Below, in pieces: positions 34,439 through 44,192 of a DNA stretch of 64,000 nucleotides. Each line of letters begins with the position of its first letter. Positions within the stretch are counted from its first letter, which is position 1. Where the stretch lies: contig NZ_JAUFRA010000002.1 in NCBI RefSeq assembly GCF_030410045.1, forward strand, positions 62,001 to 126,000, read 5' to 3'. The stretch is from Marivivens donghaensis (lineage in GTDB: Bacteria > Pseudomonadota > Alphaproteobacteria > Rhodobacterales > Rhodobacteraceae). The translations under genes were made by a program, and so were the position numbers. The notes beneath the pieces were generated by a model. The model was not told where the DNA came from. It searched no databases and saw only the letters and a program-made list of their open reading frames with translations.

Positions 34439-36028
34439 ATGACCGACCTTTACCCCGTGCGCCGTGCGCTGCTTTCTGTATCCGATAAAACCGGATTGAT
34501 CGAACTGGGGCAGGCGCTTGCTGCTCGTGGTGTCGAGTTGTTGTCGACTGGTGGGTCGGCGAAAACCCTGCGTGATGCTGGTCTGACGGTCAAAGACGTC
34601 GCCGACATCACAGGTTTCCCCGAGATGATGGATGGTCGTGTAAAGACCCTGCACCCGAATGTGCATGGCGGCCTTCTCGCCCTGCGCGACAATGCGGATC
34701 ACGTCAAAGCGATGGAAGAGCACAACATTGGCGGTATCGATCTGTTGGTCGTGAACCTCTACCCTTTCGAAGCTGCTCTGGCCCGTGGCGCGGACTACGA
34801 AGAGATGATCGAGAACATCGATATCGGTGGCCCTGCGATGATCCGTGCCTCTGCGAAGAACCACGGTTTTGTTGCGACGGTTGTGGACGTTGAGGATTAC
34901 GCTGCCCTGTTGGCTGAACTGGACGCAAACGACGGTCAAACCTCTTATGCGTTCCGCCAGCGGTTGGCGCAGATCGCTTATGCGCGGACTGGCGCCTATG
35001 ACGCTGCCGTATCGAACTGGATGGCCAAAGCAATCGGCGAGGACGCGCCGCGCCGTCGCGTTGTTGCTGGCGAAATCAAACAAACTCTGCGCTACGGCGA
35101 AAACCCGCACCAGAACGCTGCATTCTACGTCGACGGTACGGCACGCCACGGTGTTGCGACTGCAGTTCAGCATCAGGGCAAAGAGCTGTCCTATAACAAC
35201 ATCAACGACACCGACGCGGCCTATGAACTTGTTGCTGAGTTCGATCCGGCCAAGGCTGCTGCCGTTGCGATCATCAAGCACGCAAACCCTTGTGGCGTTG
35301 CCCAAGGCGCGACCCTGATCGAAGCTTATCAAAAAGCATTCGATTGCGACCGCACCTCGGCGTTTGGTGGCATTGTTGCGCTGAACCAACCGCTCGACGC
35401 TGAAACCGCGCAAGCGATCACCGAAATCTTTACCGAAGTCGTCATTGCGCCAGGTGCATCGGACGAAGCGAAAGCGATCTTTGCGGCTAAGAAAAACCTG
35501 CGCCTCCTGACCACCGAAGGTTTGCCCAATGTCCTCGACGCATCGTTCACCGTGCGTCAGGTCGCTGGAGGTATGCTGGTGCAGGACAAAGACGCGGGCT
35601 TTATCGGTATGGACGACCTGAAGGTTGTCACGAAAAAGGCACCGACTGACGAACAAATGGCGGACCTTTTGTTCGCGTGGAAAGTCGGCAAGCACGTTAA
35701 GTCCAACGCAATTGTTTACGTCAAAGATGGCGCAACGGTTGGCGTTGGTGCGGGCCAGATGAGCCGCGTCGACTCTGCCCTGATCGCGGCCAAGAAAGCT
35801 GAACGTATGGCGGATGTTCTGGGCCTTCCTGCGCCACTGACCATCGGTTCTGCTGTTGCCTCTGACGCGTTCTTCCCGTTCCCTGACGGTCTGATGGAAG
35901 CCGCTGCTGCTGGCGCGACCTGCGTGATCCAGCCAGGTGGTTCGATGCGCGATGATGAAGTGATCGCAGCCGCAGACGAGGCGGGCCTCGCGATGGTCTT
36001 CACCGGCATGCGACACTTCCGTCACTGA
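34439..36028 (+). CDS. purH: Bifunctional AICAR transformylase / IMP cyclohydrolase
   Basis: A 529-residue enzyme for the last two steps of de novo IMP synthesis. The N-terminal MGS-like IMP cyclohydrolase domain (RRALLSVSDKTGLIELGQALAARGVELLSTGGSAKTL, split here only by description) is followed by the AICAR transformylase domain with LRYGENPHQNAAFYV and the SNAIVYVKDGATVGVGAGQMSRVDS region. The frame opens at 34283, but CCGGAGAAAA and homology give ATG 34439. Its stop overlaps the lspA start by one base. Confidence 0.97.
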   Translation: MTDLYPVRRALLSVSDKTGLIELGQALAARGVELLSTGGSAKTLRDAGLTVKDVADITGFPEMMDGRVKTLHPNVHGGLLALRDNADHVKAMEEHNIGGIDLLVVNLYPFEAALARGADYEEMIENIDIGGPAMIRASAKNHGFVATVVDVEDYAALLAELDANDGQTSYAFRQRLAQIAYARTGAYDAAVSNWMAKAIGEDAPRRRVVAGEIKQTLRYGENPHQNAAFYVDGTARHGVATAVQHQGKELSYNNINDTDAAYELVAEFDPAKAAAVAIIKHANPCGVAQGATLIEAYQKAFDCDRTSAFGGIVALNQPLDAETAQAITEIFTEVVIAPGASDEAKAIFAAKKNLRLLTTEGLPNVLDASFTVRQVAGGMLVQDKDAGFIGMDDLKVVTKKAPTDEQMADLLFAWKVGKHVKSNAIVYVKDGATVGVGAGQMSRVDSALIAAKKAERMADVLGLPAPLTIGSAVASDAFFPFPDGLMEAAAAGATCVIQPGGSMRDDEVIAAADEAGLAMVFTGMRHFRH

Positions 36029-36531
36029 TGACTGGGCGCGCAAAACGTAATGGATTCCGGCTCGTTTTTTGGGCCGGATTCTGGACCTTCCTTTTGGATC
36101 AGATCACCAAGTTTTTGGTGGTTCACGTTCTGGGCCTGCGTGTGCTCGAACGGATCGAGGTTTTGCCGCCGTTCATCGAATTCCGGATGGCGTGGAATCC
36201 TGGCGTGAATTTCGGACTTTTTGCAGGGTTGGATATGCGCTGGGCGTTGATTGCGCTGGCGATTGGTATCTCGGGCTTTGTCCTTTGGTGGCTAAAGCGT
36301 GAAGGCGGCAATCGCTGGACGTATCTATCGGCGGGACTGTTGATCGGCGGTGCGATTGGCAACGTCGTCGATCGGGTTCTCTACGGTGCGGTGGCAGATT
36401 TCTTGAATATGTCCTGCTGTGGCTTTGAAAATCCCTATGCGTTTAACGTTGCAGATATCGCGATTTTTGTAGGTGCGTTTGGGCTTGTGATCTTTACTGG
36501 AGAGCGGAAGCCCGCCAAATCGCAGAAATAG
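36028..36531 (+). CDS. lspA: Lipoprotein signal peptidase (signal peptidase II)
   Basis: A 167-residue aspartic membrane protease with four helices. It cleaves prolipoproteins before the lipid-modified cysteine. The catalytic aspartates are in LIGGAIGNVVDRVLYGAVADFLN and NVADIAIFVGA, and MAWNPGVNFGLFAG is the conserved loop. It is coupled to purH by a one-base overlap and followed by a lipoprotein gene, which is a natural substrate. Confidence 0.95.
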   Translation: MTGRAKRNGFRLVFWAGFWTFLLDQITKFLVVHVLGLRVLERIEVLPPFIEFRMAWNPGVNFGLFAGLDMRWALIALAIGISGFVLWWLKREGGNRWTYLSAGLLIGGAIGNVVDRVLYGAVADFLNMSCCGFENPYAFNVADIAIFVGAFGLVIFTGERKPAKSQK

Positions 36532-36590
36532 ACCCCGTGACGAGCGCCTCATCCTGCGCTAAACACAAGGCGAAATCCGGAGGGTATCAA

Positions 36591-37088
36591 ATGCGTGGAT
36601 TACTACTGGCCCTATGTGCGGCGCTGACGTTGTCGGCCTGTGGCGGCGGTGAACGCACCCTGCACCGGACCAGTCTGACGGATGGATCGCCTGATGAATT
36701 CGGCGTTCAACCCACGCGCACCTTGGAACTTCCACAGTCGATGAACCTGTTGCCCACCCCGACTCCTGGCGGCGTGAACCTTGCGGATGCAAACCCTCAA
36801 GCGGATGCCATCGCGGTTCTGGGTGGCTCTGTGACAGGTGGTGTCGGCGGTGATGCAGCACTTATGGCGCAAGTGTCCCGTTTCGGTGTTGATCCGTCGA
36901 TCCGTTCTGTTTTGGCGGCTGAGGATGCTGCGTTCCGCAAGCGTCGCACCAATTTGTCGCTGTTCCGCATCTTCAATCGCGATCGCTATTTCCAAGCGTA
37001 TCGTGGTCAATCTCTGGATGCCTATGCACAGCTAGAACGGTTCCGCTCTTTGGGCGCTGCGGTGCCGTCTGCACCTCCAGCTAACTGA
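36591..37088 (+). CDS. DUF3035 domain lipoprotein
   Basis: A 165-residue lipoprotein whose signal MRGLLLALCAALTLSAC ends in a lipobox Cys17. The body matches DUF3035 (PDEFGVQPTRTLELPQSM; LPTPTPGGVNLADANPQADAIAVLGG). The family is typical of Rhodobacteraceae, and its place next to lspA and the M16 pair is conserved as far as I recall. No function is known. The frame opens at 36537, but GGAGGG before ATG 36591 and the signal peptide decide the start. Confidence 0.85.
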   Translation: MRGLLLALCAALTLSACGGGERTLHRTSLTDGSPDEFGVQPTRTLELPQSMNLLPTPTPGGVNLADANPQADAIAVLGGSVTGGVGGDAALMAQVSRFGVDPSIRSVLAAEDAAFRKRRTNLSLFRIFNRDRYFQAYRGQSLDAYAQLERFRSLGAAVPSAPPAN

Positions 37089-37166
37089 CGGTAACAACTG
37101 CGTTTCCATGTCTTGCGGTGGCCGCCCTGTGGGGTAGGTTCTATGCGACCCTGTTGGAGGATGCGT

Positions 37167-38495
37167 ATGTTCCGAACTTTGTTTGCTGCCCTGTCCCTTT
37201 TGGCTATGCCTGCCATCGCCGAAGAGGTGACGACCTTTACCCTCGATAACGGGATGGATGTGGTGGTCATCGAAGACCATCGTGCCCCTGTTGTTGTGCA
37301 TATGGTTTGGTATCGGCGGGGCTCTGCGGACGAACCGTTGGGGCAATCGGGCGTCGCGCATTTCTTGGAACACCTGCTGTTTAAGGCGACCGACAACATG
37401 GCGTCGGGTGAATTGTCCGAGGTCGTCGCGGCGAATGGTGGGTCGGACAACGCGTTCACGAGTTATGATTATACCGCATATTATCAACGGGTTGCGGCGG
37501 ATCGATTGCCGTTGATGATGCAGATGGAAGCCGACAGGATGGTTAATCTACGGCTGACGCCAGCGGACATTGCCACTGAACGCGACGTGATCCTCGAAGA
37601 ACGAAATATGCGGGTCGAGAACAACCCGTCCGCCTTGGCACGTGAACAGATGATGGCAGCGCAGTATTTGAACCATCGATACGGTGTTCCTGTGATCGGT
37701 TGGAAGCACGAGATGGAGAGCCTCGAGCTAGAGGACGCGCTTTCGTTTTACGACCTCTACTACAGCCCCAATAACGCCGTACTAGTCGTCGCTGGTGATG
37801 TTGATCCTGCCGAGGTGCGATCGCTTGCCGATCAATATTACGGTGTCATCCCGCCCGAGGAAAACCTGCCCGAACGGCTACGTGCCGAAGAACCACCGCA
37901 GACCGCTACCCGTCGATTAACCTTTGTCGATCCGCGTGTGTCGCAACCCTATTTGGCACGCAGTTATCTGGCCCCTGAACGGGATAGTGGTGATCAACAG
38001 AAAGCCGCAGCGCTCGTCTATTTGGCAGAAATGCTGGGTGGTTCACCGTTTTCGTCTGCTCTTGGAGTGGCGCTCCAATTTGATACGCAGCTCGCTGTTT
38101 ATACTGGTGCTGGATACGATGCCGATAAATTGGATGATACCACATTTTCGCTGAGCGTGGCTCCAGCTGAGGGCGTCGCTCTATCCGAAGTAGAGGCTGC
38201 AATGGATGCTGCGATCGCAGAGTTTTTTGCCTCGGCGATTGACGCGGCTCGGCTTGAAAGCATACGCACCCAACTTCGCGCGGGGCAGATTTACGCACGT
38301 GATAACGTTGAAGGACTGGCTAATCGATACGGCGCCGCACTGTCCCAAGGGTTAACCGTTCAAGACGTTCAGGATTGGCCAGCCGTACTAGAGGCCGTAA
38401 CCGCCGATGACATCAAAGCGGTCGCAGCAGAGGTATTGGACACCAAGAGGTCCGTCACAATGTGGGTTGCGGCTAGCGAAGGAGACCTGAAATGA
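37167..38495 (+). CDS. M16 zinc metallopeptidase (active subunit)
   Basis: A 442-residue exported M16 (pitrilysin/insulinase) peptidase. The signal peptide is MFRTLFAALSLLAMPAIAEE. The inverted zinc motif HFLEH is at residues 65-69 in GVAHFLEHLLF, and the second Glu ligand lies in the downstream TERDVILEERNMR segment. It is probably periplasmic and degrades peptides as a pair with the next gene, which lacks the motif. GGAGG sits 6 bases before ATG 37167. It overlaps the next gene by 4 bases. Confidence 0.92.
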   Translation: MFRTLFAALSLLAMPAIAEEVTTFTLDNGMDVVVIEDHRAPVVVHMVWYRRGSADEPLGQSGVAHFLEHLLFKATDNMASGELSEVVAANGGSDNAFTSYDYTAYYQRVAADRLPLMMQMEADRMVNLRLTPADIATERDVILEERNMRVENNPSALAREQMMAAQYLNHRYGVPVIGWKHEMESLELEDALSFYDLYYSPNNAVLVVAGDVDPAEVRSLADQYYGVIPPEENLPERLRAEEPPQTATRRLTFVDPRVSQPYLARSYLAPERDSGDQQKAAALVYLAEMLGGSPFSSALGVALQFDTQLAVYTGAGYDADKLDDTTFSLSVAPAEGVALSEVEAAMDAAIAEFFASAIDAARLESIRTQLRAGQIYARDNVEGLANRYGAALSQGLTVQDVQDWPAVLEAVTADDIKAVAAEVLDTKRSVTMWVAASEGDLK

Positions 38496-39802
38496 TCCGC
38501 TTTATCGCTGCTTTTGTAGTCGGTTTCATTGCTATTGCCGCCCGTGCTGACGTTGCCATTCAGGAACTCACAACGCCATCGGGTATCAATGTTTGGCTCG
38601 TAGAAGAGCATTCTATTCCCTTTGTGGCGCTTGAGGTGAACTTTGTCGGCGGCACGGCCTTGGATGAGGCTGGAAAGCGTGGCGCGACAAACCTGATGAT
38701 GGCCCTGATCGAAGAAGGTTCGGGCGACATGACTGCCCAGCAGTTTCAAGCGGCGCGGGAGGCATTGGCCGCAACCTACGAATTTGATTCTTACGACGAC
38801 GGCGTGACGATTTCGGCTAAGTTCCTAACTGAAAATCGTGATCAGGCGGTCGCACTTTTGGCTCAGGCGATCAATCAGCCGCGGTTCGATCAAGACGCCA
38901 TAGATCGTGTGCGGGGACAGGTTTTGGCCAATATCGCGTCCAGTGCTAAGAACCCAAATCGGATCGCTGGAGAGGCATTCTACAGCGCTGCGTTTGGCGA
39001 TCATCCTTATGGCTCGGACGACAGCGGAACTGTTGAGACGGTCAATGCGTTGACCCAAGACGACATGTTCACAGCCCACCGGAATGCGTTGGTACGGTCG
39101 CGTGCTTATGTGTCTGTCGTTGGCGATATTGATGCAGAGGCCGTTGGTCCAATAGTTGATCAGCTTTTGGCTGGGTTGCCAGAAGATGGCCCTGCGTTGC
39201 CAGATCACGTCGACTTTGGCCTCAAGGGTGGGGTGACGGTGGTGCCGTTTGATATCCCGCAATCTGTTGCTCTATTTGGTCAGGCGGGTCTAAAGCGCGA
39301 TGATGAGGATTTCTTTGCCGCCTATATCCTGAACACCATTCTAGGTGGGAACGGCCCCCAGTCGATCCTGATGGAAGAGGTGCGCGAAAAGCGCGGGCTG
39401 ACCTACGGGATTTATTCCTATTTGGTTCCCAAAGATCACGCCGAAATGTGGTTAGGCTCAGTTGCGTCAGCGAATGATCGGATGGCCGAAACGTTAGATG
39501 TCGTCATGGATCAGTGGGCGCGCGTTGCGACCGTGGGTGTCTCTCAAGAAGAGCTCGATGCCGCAAAGACCTACCTGACGGGGGAGTATCCGCTTCGTTT
39601 TGACAGCAATCAAGCGATCGCGGGAATTATGGTTGGGATGCAGGTTGAGGGGCTTCCGGTCGATTATGTGATCCATCGGAATGACTATATTAACGCGGTG
39701 ACCTTGGAGGATGTGAACCGCGTGGCGCGTGAAATTCTCGACCCCGAAGCCCTGCATTTCGTGGTCGTCGGTCAGCCTGTCGGGTTGGAAACGACAGAGT
39801 AA
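38492..39802 (+). CDS. M16 family protein without zinc motif (partner subunit)
   Basis: A 436-residue exported protein with signal MIRFIAAFVVGFIAIAARA. It has the M16 fold but no HxxEH: the corresponding place reads GGTALDEAGKRGATNLMMALIEEG. The C-terminal VREKRGLTYGIYSYL block, the Arg/Tyr substrate-binding pair of non-catalytic M16 subunits, is intact. This is the usual division of work in M16B heterodimers. Its start overlaps the stop of the active subunit by 4 bases. Confidence 0.92.
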   Translation: MIRFIAAFVVGFIAIAARADVAIQELTTPSGINVWLVEEHSIPFVALEVNFVGGTALDEAGKRGATNLMMALIEEGSGDMTAQQFQAAREALAATYEFDSYDDGVTISAKFLTENRDQAVALLAQAINQPRFDQDAIDRVRGQVLANIASSAKNPNRIAGEAFYSAAFGDHPYGSDDSGTVETVNALTQDDMFTAHRNALVRSRAYVSVVGDIDAEAVGPIVDQLLAGLPEDGPALPDHVDFGLKGGVTVVPFDIPQSVALFGQAGLKRDDEDFFAAYILNTILGGNGPQSILMEEVREKRGLTYGIYSYLVPKDHAEMWLGSVASANDRMAETLDVVMDQWARVATVGVSQEELDAAKTYLTGEYPLRFDSNQAIAGIMVGMQVEGLPVDYVIHRNDYINAVTLEDVNRVAREILDPEALHFVVVGQPVGLETTE

Positions 39803-39856
39803 TGTTCACGAAATACCCCTGTTAGAATCGTGTGAGGCCGTGCTAAACCTTGTGGC

Positions 39857-41701
39857 ATGGCCTTACCTGACCCCAATATAACCGAAACCCGTCCGCATAT
39901 TCGACAATTGGACGATGCCGCGATTAATAGGATCGCGGCGGGTGAGGTGGTCGAACGCCCAGCCTCTGCCGTCAAAGAACTGGTCGAGAACTCTATCGAT
40001 GCGGGATCGCGTCGGATCGAGGTCGTGATTGCTGATGGTGGCAAGACGCTGATCCGTGTGACGGACGATGGCTGGGGTATTCCATCGGATGAATTGCCTT
40101 TGGCCCTGTCGCGTCATGCGACCTCGAAAATAGACGGCTCGGATCTGCTGAACATCAACTCTTTTGGGTTTCGCGGCGAGGCGCTGCCGTCGTTGGGTGC
40201 GGTTGGTCGTTTGTCGATCACCTCTCGCGTTGCGGGGGCCGAGGCCGCGACGATTACGGTCGCGGGTGGGCGGATTGAGGCGGTCAAACCCGCCGCGCTG
40301 TCGGCGGGCACCGTCGTCGAGCTGCGGGATTTGTTCTATGCGACCCCTGCGCGACTGAAATTCCTGCGGACCGATCGGGCAGAAATGCAGGCGATCACGG
40401 ATGTAGTGAAACGTCTGGCGATGGCTGAACCCTATGTGAGCTTTTCGCTGATTGATGCGTCGAATGGGGATCGTCGCGAAGTGTTCCGTGCGGATTCTGA
40501 ACAAGGCGAGATGTTCGATGCGCTGAACGGTCGTCTTGCAGCGGTGCTGGGCCGTGAATTTGCCGACAACGCATTGCCGATTGATGCAGAGCGGGATGGG
40601 TTTCACCTGACGGGCTATGCGGCGTTGCCGACCTATTCTCGTGGCTCTGCCGTCGCGCAGTTTCTGTTTGTGAATGGTCGCCCTGTTCGGGACAAGCTTT
40701 TGGTGGGCGCTCTGCGTGGTGCCTACATGGATTTCTTGAGCCGTGATCGACATCCTGCGGCGGCACTGTTCGTCGATTGTGATCCGACGCTGGTCGATGT
40801 GAACGTCCATCCCGCAAAGTCCGAGGTGCGTTTTCGTGAACCCGGCATTGTTCGGGGATTGATCGTGTCTGGGCTGCGCCACGCACTTGCAAATGCAGGG
40901 CATAGGGCATCGACGACTGTGGCTGCGGATACGCTAGGTGCGATGCGTCCCGAAGCGCCGCAGAGGCCGATGTATCAGATGGACCGACCGTCCTACGGGG
41001 CGCGTGCGATGACCTATCAGATGCAAGCCCCTGCACCGCAGACGATGGGATTCGCCGAAATGGCGGCACCCTCGGCTCGGTTCGAAGAGGTGACTGAGGA
41101 CGAGGTGAAACCGCTCGAGTCATTGCCTCTGGGTGCGGCGCGGGCGCAGGTTCATGAGAACTACATCATCGCGCAGACCGAAACGGGCATGGTTATCGTG
41201 GACCAGCACGCAGCCCACGAACGGCTTGTCTATGAAAAGCTGAAACGACAGATGGCGGAAAACGGTGTTGCGGCGCAGGCGCTCCTGATCCCAGAGATCG
41301 TAGAGATGTCGTCGGGCGATGCAGCGCGATTGCTGGAGATTGCTGACGACTTGGCTCGGCTTGGCCTCACGCTGGAACCATTTGGTGGTGGTGCGATTTG
41401 TGTGCGCGAAACGCCTGCGATTTTGGGCGAGGTGAACGCGAAAGCCATGTTGATGGATATCTTGGATGAGCTTGCCGATTTGGGCGATAGCCAAGCGGTT
41501 CAAGCCAAGATCGAGGCCATTCTATCGCGTGTCGCCTGCCATGGGTCGATCCGATCTGGTCGCCGTATGCGGGCGGAAGAGATGAATGCGCTTTTGCGTG
41601 AGATGGAGGCGACGCCTCATTCTGGTCAGTGCAACCACGGTCGCCCGACCTATGTGGAATTGCGACTGACCGATATTGAACGTTTGTTTGGACGGACCTA
41701 A
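39857..41701 (+). CDS. mutL: DNA mismatch repair protein MutL
   Basis: A 614-residue mismatch-repair ATPase. The GHKL N-terminus has VVERPASAVKELVENSIDAGS, DDGWGIPSDEL and FGFRGEALPSL. The C-terminal dimerisation domain carries DQHAAHERLVYE, which fits the DQHA(X)2E(X)4E metal-dependent nicking site, so this MutL probably has endonuclease activity, as expected where MutH is missing. A short linker joins the two parts. Its stop codon's last base is the first base of rmuC's start. Confidence 0.96.
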   Translation: MALPDPNITETRPHIRQLDDAAINRIAAGEVVERPASAVKELVENSIDAGSRRIEVVIADGGKTLIRVTDDGWGIPSDELPLALSRHATSKIDGSDLLNINSFGFRGEALPSLGAVGRLSITSRVAGAEAATITVAGGRIEAVKPAALSAGTVVELRDLFYATPARLKFLRTDRAEMQAITDVVKRLAMAEPYVSFSLIDASNGDRREVFRADSEQGEMFDALNGRLAAVLGREFADNALPIDAERDGFHLTGYAALPTYSRGSAVAQFLFVNGRPVRDKLLVGALRGAYMDFLSRDRHPAAALFVDCDPTLVDVNVHPAKSEVRFREPGIVRGLIVSGLRHALANAGHRASTTVAADTLGAMRPEAPQRPMYQMDRPSYGARAMTYQMQAPAPQTMGFAEMAAPSARFEEVTEDEVKPLESLPLGAARAQVHENYIIAQTETGMVIVDQHAAHERLVYEKLKRQMAENGVAAQALLIPEIVEMSSGDAARLLEIADDLARLGLTLEPFGGGAICVRETPAILGEVNAKAMLMDILDELADLGDSQAVQAKIEAILSRVACHGSIRSGRRMRAEEMNALLREMEATPHSGQCNHGRPTYVELRLTDIERLFGRT

Positions 41702-42855
41702 TGACGATTGACCTGAATGATCCTCTGACCTTGATCGCAATTGTGGGGGGCGCGTTTGCGCTGGTCCTTGTGATCTTGTTGATCATGGTTGTGAAGCGTG
41801 CGGGGCAATCGACGCAGATGGCGCAGATCGTGGCGAGCCAGATGGGTGGCGTGACGCAGCGCGTACAGATGTTGTCGGACGGTCAGCAGCAGTTGTTTGG
41901 CGGCCTGACATCGGTGACCGAGGCGCAAGCGCAGTCGCAGGCTAATATGCTCAAGCTGATGGAGCAGCGGTTGCAGAACGTGACCGAGATGATGAACCGC
42001 AATTTGACGACCAGTGCCAAAACCACAGCGGCCTCGCTTGGTGAACTACAGCAGCGGTTAAAGACCATCGACAAGGCCCAAGAGAACATCACCAAACTGT
42101 CGGGCGATGTACTGAGCCTTCAGGACATTCTGTCGAACAAACAGACCCGTGGCGCGTTCGGAGAAATCCAGTTGCATGACATCGTCTCAAAGGCTTTGCC
42201 GTCGGATAGCTACAGCCTCCAGCACACTCTATCCAACGGCAAACGCGCCGACTGTTTGATTCACCTCCCGAACCCTCCGGGGCCGATTGTGATCGACAGT
42301 AAGTTCCCATTGGAGGCCTATGAGGCTCTTCGTCGTGCGAAGTCGGATTATGAGCTGAACGACGCTGCGCGTTTGATGCGGACGGCGGTGCGGACGCACA
42401 TTAAGGCGATCAGTGAGAAGTATATCATTGAGGGTGAAACGGCGGACGGCGCGTTAATGTTCCTGCCGTCCGAGGCCGTTTATGCCGAACTCCACGCCAA
42501 CTTTAGTGAGTTGGTGCGCGAGGGGTTCAATGCGCGGGTTTGGATCGTCTCCCCGACGACCTGCATGGCGACCCTCAACACGATGCGCGCGATTTTGAAG
42601 GATGCGCGGATGCGTGAACAGGCTGGGGCCATTCGCAAGGAATTGGCCCTGTTGTATACGGACGTTGATCGTCTGGGCACGCGAGTTGAAAACCTCGACC
42701 GACATTTCGGGATGGCGGCTAAGGATATCGCAGAGATCAAAATCAGTGCGGATAAGGCGGGGCGCCGTGCGCAACGTCTCGATAACTTTGATTTCGAAGA
42801 ATTGGCACCCGACGCTGATCCCGCCGTGGTGCCGCTGTCCGTGCCTAAATCCTAA
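41701..42855 (+). CDS. rmuC: DNA recombination protein RmuC
   Basis: A 384-residue protein with an N-terminal membrane helix (LTLIAIVGGAFALVLVILLIM), a coiled-coil stretch (about 35-135, rich in Gln, Met and Leu), and the restriction-endonuclease-like RmuC core. That core has GAFGEIQLHDIVSKALP and PGPIVIDSKFPLEAYEAL, and SPTTCMATLNTMRAI further on. RmuC limits inversions in E. coli. It overlaps mutL by one base and converges on chrR with an 11-base overlap. Confidence 0.93.
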   Translation: MTIDLNDPLTLIAIVGGAFALVLVILLIMVVKRAGQSTQMAQIVASQMGGVTQRVQMLSDGQQQLFGGLTSVTEAQAQSQANMLKLMEQRLQNVTEMMNRNLTTSAKTTAASLGELQQRLKTIDKAQENITKLSGDVLSLQDILSNKQTRGAFGEIQLHDIVSKALPSDSYSLQHTLSNGKRADCLIHLPNPPGPIVIDSKFPLEAYEALRRAKSDYELNDAARLMRTAVRTHIKAISEKYIIEGETADGALMFLPSEAVYAELHANFSELVREGFNARVWIVSPTTCMATLNTMRAILKDARMREQAGAIRKELALLYTDVDRLGTRVENLDRHFGMAAKDIAEIKISADKAGRRAQRLDNFDFEELAPDADPAVVPLSVPKS

Positions 42856-43486
42856 CGAACCGCTGCGCGATCCGCGGCAGGAACGAATTGAACTTTAGCG
42901 GTGCATCGGTCGCGGCGAGGCAAATGCACGCTTCGCCTTCTTCTGCGATTGGCGTGTGGTTCAAGTCCTCGTTGGCGACTTCAACATCACCTACGCCAAA
43001 ACGATCAGACTCATCTTTAAACGCGCCCTGCAGGACCAGCGTCAGTTCTAGGCCGCGATGCCCATGATCGGGCACGGCGACACCGCCTGGAATATGCAGC
43101 AGGCGCACAGTCGCACCACCGTCAGACGCTAGGATCATTTGACGGACGCCGCCGCCAACGGGCCGCCAGCGCACGTCGTCTTTGTCACCGCCAACGTAGT
43201 CTTGGAGCGGGGCAGGGAAGATACCCTTGGCGTAGCGTTTCTGCGGGGCTTCGGGCGTGTTTGCGATCAGCGCCATCGTCGCGGCGAAGGAGTCGTTCGA
43301 CATTGATACCGCACCAGCGGACATCATGACCTCGCCACCCACGGCTTCGAATTCACCGAGCCGAGAACGGCACTCATCACAGAGCGACACATGGGTTGCG
43401 ACCACGAGGCTGAAGGCTTCGGGAAGGGTGCCAGCGGCGTAGCCCATCAGAAGCTGGTCGGTTAGGTGATGCTTAATTTCAGCCAT
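42845..43486 (-). CDS. chrR: Anti-sigma factor ChrR (zinc-binding, cupin-tailed)
   Basis: A 213-residue anti-sigma factor holding RpoE inactive until singlet oxygen. The zinc-binding anti-sigma domain has His6/His7, His32, Cys36 and Cys39 (the THVSLCDECR pattern). A C-terminal cupin domain (about 95-195) has the PDHGHRGLELTLVLQG metal site needed for the singlet-oxygen response. It starts 3 bases after the rpoE stop. Cytoplasmic. Assignment rests on the combination of both domains with the sigma gene. Confidence 0.93.
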   Translation of the reverse strand: MAEIKHHLTDQLLMGYAAGTLPEAFSLVVATHVSLCDECRSRLGEFEAVGGEVMMSAGAVSMSNDSFAATMALIANTPEAPQKRYAKGIFPAPLQDYVGGDKDDVRWRPVGGGVRQMILASDGGATVRLLHIPGGVAVPDHGHRGLELTLVLQGAFKDESDRFGVGDVEVANEDLNHTPIAEEGEACICLAATDAPLKFNSFLPRIAQRFVRI

Positions 43487-43489
43487 GTC

Positions 43490-44041
43490 TTACCTCATCG
43501 TGTGGCGCAAGCGGTCCAGCGCCAATCGGATACGGGATTTGATCGTGCCAAGCGGCAGTCCGGTCTGTTCCGCTATCTCAGAATGGCTGAGATCGCCGAA
43601 ATAGGCCTTTTGGATCAACTCTCGTTGCTTCTCAGGCAGGGCTGCTATCGCCTCACCTAGTTTGTTGGTTTCTTCCTGAAGGACGAGCACCTCTTCCTGA
43701 TCGGGTTCGGCGTCTGGTCCCCAAGGGAGATCTTCTGGTTCGGGGCGTCGGGCGCGCCGGATCATGTCGATCTGGCGGTTCCGCGCGATGGTAAAAATCC
43801 ATGTCGCAACACTCGCCCGTGCTGGGTCGAACAACGCGGCTTTGCGCCAGATGGTGGCCATGACCTCTTGGGCGCATTCCTCTGCGACGTCCGCTGACGC
43901 GCCTGACCGCATCAGAAACCCTTTAACCCGCGGCGCGAAATGCGCGAACAAGCGCGCAAACGCTGCCTGATCCTGCGTATCGCGGACCGCGTAAATCTCG
44001 TCGAGCCATTCGGCCCGAGCGGGGGTCTTCTGTTCGGTCAC
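43490..44041 (-). CDS. rpoE: ECF sigma factor RpoE (ECF11 / singlet-oxygen type)
   Basis: A 183-residue ECF sigma factor. Region 2 spans about 25-95, with the conserved FDPARASVATWIFTIARNRQIDMIRR. Region 4 spans about 125-180, with GEAIAALPEKQRELIQKAYFGDLSHSEIAEQTGLPLG (quoted as separate segments: ALPEKQREL, SHSEIAEQTGLPLGTIKSRI). The start is GTG 44041, supported by AAAGGAAA. The frame reaches 44314, but those extra residues have no homology and cross the promoters. It forms an operon with chrR and is divergent from its likely target operon. Confidence 0.93.
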   Translation of the reverse strand: MTEQKTPARAEWLDEIYAVRDTQDQAAFARLFAHFAPRVKGFLMRSGASADVAEECAQEVMATIWRKAALFDPARASVATWIFTIARNRQIDMIRRARRPEPEDLPWGPDAEPDQEEVLVLQEETNKLGEAIAALPEKQRELIQKAYFGDLSHSEIAEQTGLPLGTIKSRIRLALDRLRHTMR

Positions 44042-44149
44042 GCGCGACGTTTCCTTTGGTTTCGATCCAACTGTCTTGGACCAACCATAGCTGTACGGCT
44101 GGACAGGTCTATCTGAATCGAGTGTTTGGGTCTGCGTGAACATAAAGAT

Positions 44150-44177
44150 GCTACGTCGCAAAGCGCGTTCTGGATCA
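44150..44177 (-). promoter_or_regulatory. RpoE-type promoter of rpoE-chrR
   Basis: On the minus strand TGATCC (44177-44172), a 16-base spacer, then CGTAGC (44155-44150). This fits the ECF11/RpoE pattern (TGATC and CGTA), which would make rpoE-chrR autoregulated as in Rhodobacter sphaeroides. Confidence 0.6.
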
Positions 44178-44192
44178 CCTCGCGAAAGAGTT

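Noticed and set aside
34187..36043. 618-codon open frame on the minus strand
   Set aside because: It is antisense to purH over the whole length, with no domain or ribosome site.
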